64,000 nucleotides of DNA from Fluviicoccus sp. (lineage in GTDB: Bacteria > Pseudomonadota > Gammaproteobacteria > Pseudomonadales > Moraxellaceae). How positions within the stretch are numbered: the stretch's first letter is position 1; the number at the start of each line of letters is the position of its first letter. Below the pieces are notes generated by a model. That model saw nothing but the letters and a program-made list of their open reading frames with translations. It was not told where the DNA came from and did not search any database. A program made the position numbers and the translations under genes. The DNA lies in assembly GCF_030646115.1 (NCBI RefSeq), contig NZ_JAUSMX010000012.1:122686-186685 (forward strand), read 5' to 3'. Positions 63,428 through 64,000 of this stretch are shown here, in pieces.

Positions 63428-63864
63428 AAACCATCACCGTCCACCATATCTTTAACGCGCCCATTGATGCCGTTTTTGAAGCCGTCACCAACTCAGCGCG
63501 CCTGCCTTCCGTGTTCGGGCAGGGCATCCGCATGGTCAGCCCGGCCGCCGGGCCGGACCCGGACGGCGTCGGCGCCATCCGCGAAGTCAACGCCTGGCCG
63601 GTGTGGTTCCGCGAGGAAATCACCCGCTTTGAACGGCCACACCGTATGGATTACCACATCATGGAAGTGCGGCCGCATTTCGAGCATCTGGATGGCAAAT
63701 TCCTGTTTGAAACCGTACCGGGCGGCACGCGGGTGACGTGGACGACCACCGTCCGCTTTCTTGGGCCCTTTGCCGGGTTGAAGGCGGCGCTGGCCGGGCC
63801 GCTGACGGCGACGACGTTCAAGGCGGTGCTGGTGGCGGTCGACAAGCTGATGCCTGCGGGTTAA
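63424..63864 (+). CDS. SRPBCC family protein
   Basis: The 146-residue protein has the SRPBCC N-terminal strand and helix: MKTITVHHIFNAPIDAVFEA followed by VTNSARLPSVFGQGI. A conserved IREVNAWPVWFREEITRFERPHRMDYHIMEV region follows, and a long C-terminal helix. It overlaps the molybdoenzyme stop codon by 4 bp (ATGA), so the two are made together. It could bind the same hydrophobic substrate or act as a cyclase or hydrolase. Confidence 0.85.
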   Translation: MKTITVHHIFNAPIDAVFEAVTNSARLPSVFGQGIRMVSPAAGPDPDGVGAIREVNAWPVWFREEITRFERPHRMDYHIMEVRPHFEHLDGKFLFETVPGGTRVTWTTTVRFLGPFAGLKAALAGPLTATTFKAVLVAVDKLMPAG

Positions 63865-63946
63865 CAGGGTGGTGAAAAACCCTCTGCCGGTCGCTGCCTG
63901 ATGATGCGACAATAGCACAACATTTCCTGAAATCGACACCCGTCCC

Positions 63947-64000
63947 ATGCGTGGCTCCGACACCCGGCAGGGAAGCCTGTTCAGCTATGTGAACCTGGAC
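63947..64000 (+). mobile_element. IS5-type transposase, first 18 codons, cut by window edge
   Basis: The reading MRGSDTRQGSLFSYVNLD is the N-terminus of the 'MRG.D..Q..LFSY' class of IS4/IS5-superfamily DDE transposases. The stretch from about 63868 (GGGTGGTGAAAAACCCTCTG) to the ATG would contain the left terminal inverted repeat. The rest of the element lies beyond the window. Confidence 0.75.

Overview
The window reads as a chromosome segment of a GC-rich, denitrifying, organotrophic proteobacterium. A betaproteobacterium of the Rhodocyclales/Sterolibacteriaceae type is my best guess, inferred from the nor/nir gene order, the FNR-type boxes and the mix of ligase, monooxygenase and dioxygenase genes. 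No rRNA, tRNA or other phylogenetic marker is present, so the taxon is inference.

1-12.6 kb: catabolic and accessory genes. A partial acyl-CoA synthetase runs off the left edge. A four-gene minus-strand operon (extradiol dioxygenase, fumarylacetoacetate-hydrolase-family protein, FAD monooxygenase, AMP-forming CoA ligase) is divergent from a TetR regulator. The same 13-2-13 palindrome lies before the operon and before a START-domain gene downstream of the regulator, so these genes probably form one regulon. An SDR plus alpha/beta-hydrolase operon has its own divergent TetR gene.

12.7-17.8 kb: an unknown membrane protein, a GFA-family protein, an amidase, a HEAT-like/CYTH pair and a DUF4124 protein.

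17.8-34.5 kb: a nearly complete nitrite-to-nitrous-oxide module. cysG (siroheme) is followed by norCBQ, two membrane proteins and norD, then nirS-nirM-nirC-nirF-nirDL-nirG-nirH-nirJ-nirN. FNR/DNR-type boxes precede norC and nirS at the spacing of class II activation. No nirE is present, so siroheme for heme d1 may come from CysG. A repeat element has run into the 3' end of nirDL and now encodes its tail.

34.6-38 kb: a GMC oxidoreductase translationally coupled to an AttH/CrtC-like lipocalin-fold protein.

38.1-51.2 kb: an envelope and stress region. It holds a Lys/Ala/Pro-rich small protein, CsbD, two paralogous lipoproteins, a double-OmpA-domain porin, a 1423-residue Ig-like/ice-binding-fold surface lipoprotein, an lmo0937-like peptide, a coiled-coil stress protein, a beta-barrel protein, a three-BON protein, a PA2779/PA2778-type pair, an acyltransferase and an SRPBCC protein. 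A near-identical 21-bp motif lies about 92-95 bp before the start codons of the two plus-strand stress transcription units.

51.3-59.5 kb: an AT-richer island of small genes, all on the minus strand. It has an orphan higA with a 14-codon higB scar, SseB-like, PIN-like, ADP-ribosylglycohydrolase, SMI1/KNR4, SUKH-like, two DUF1963-type and Imm42-like genes, plus VOC and AHSA1-type proteins. Inverted 7-bp core-like sites and imperfect palindromes around several genes suggest a decayed integron cassette array without a visible integrase. A short dispersed repeat recurs at several gene borders.

59.7-64 kb: FdxA-type 7Fe ferredoxin, ferredoxin-NADP reductase, a molybdopterin oxidoreductase coupled to an SRPBCC protein, and the first 18 codons of an IS5-type transposase at the right edge.

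Four dispersed repeat families (called A-D here) are spread over the window. No CRISPR array or RNA gene was recognised.
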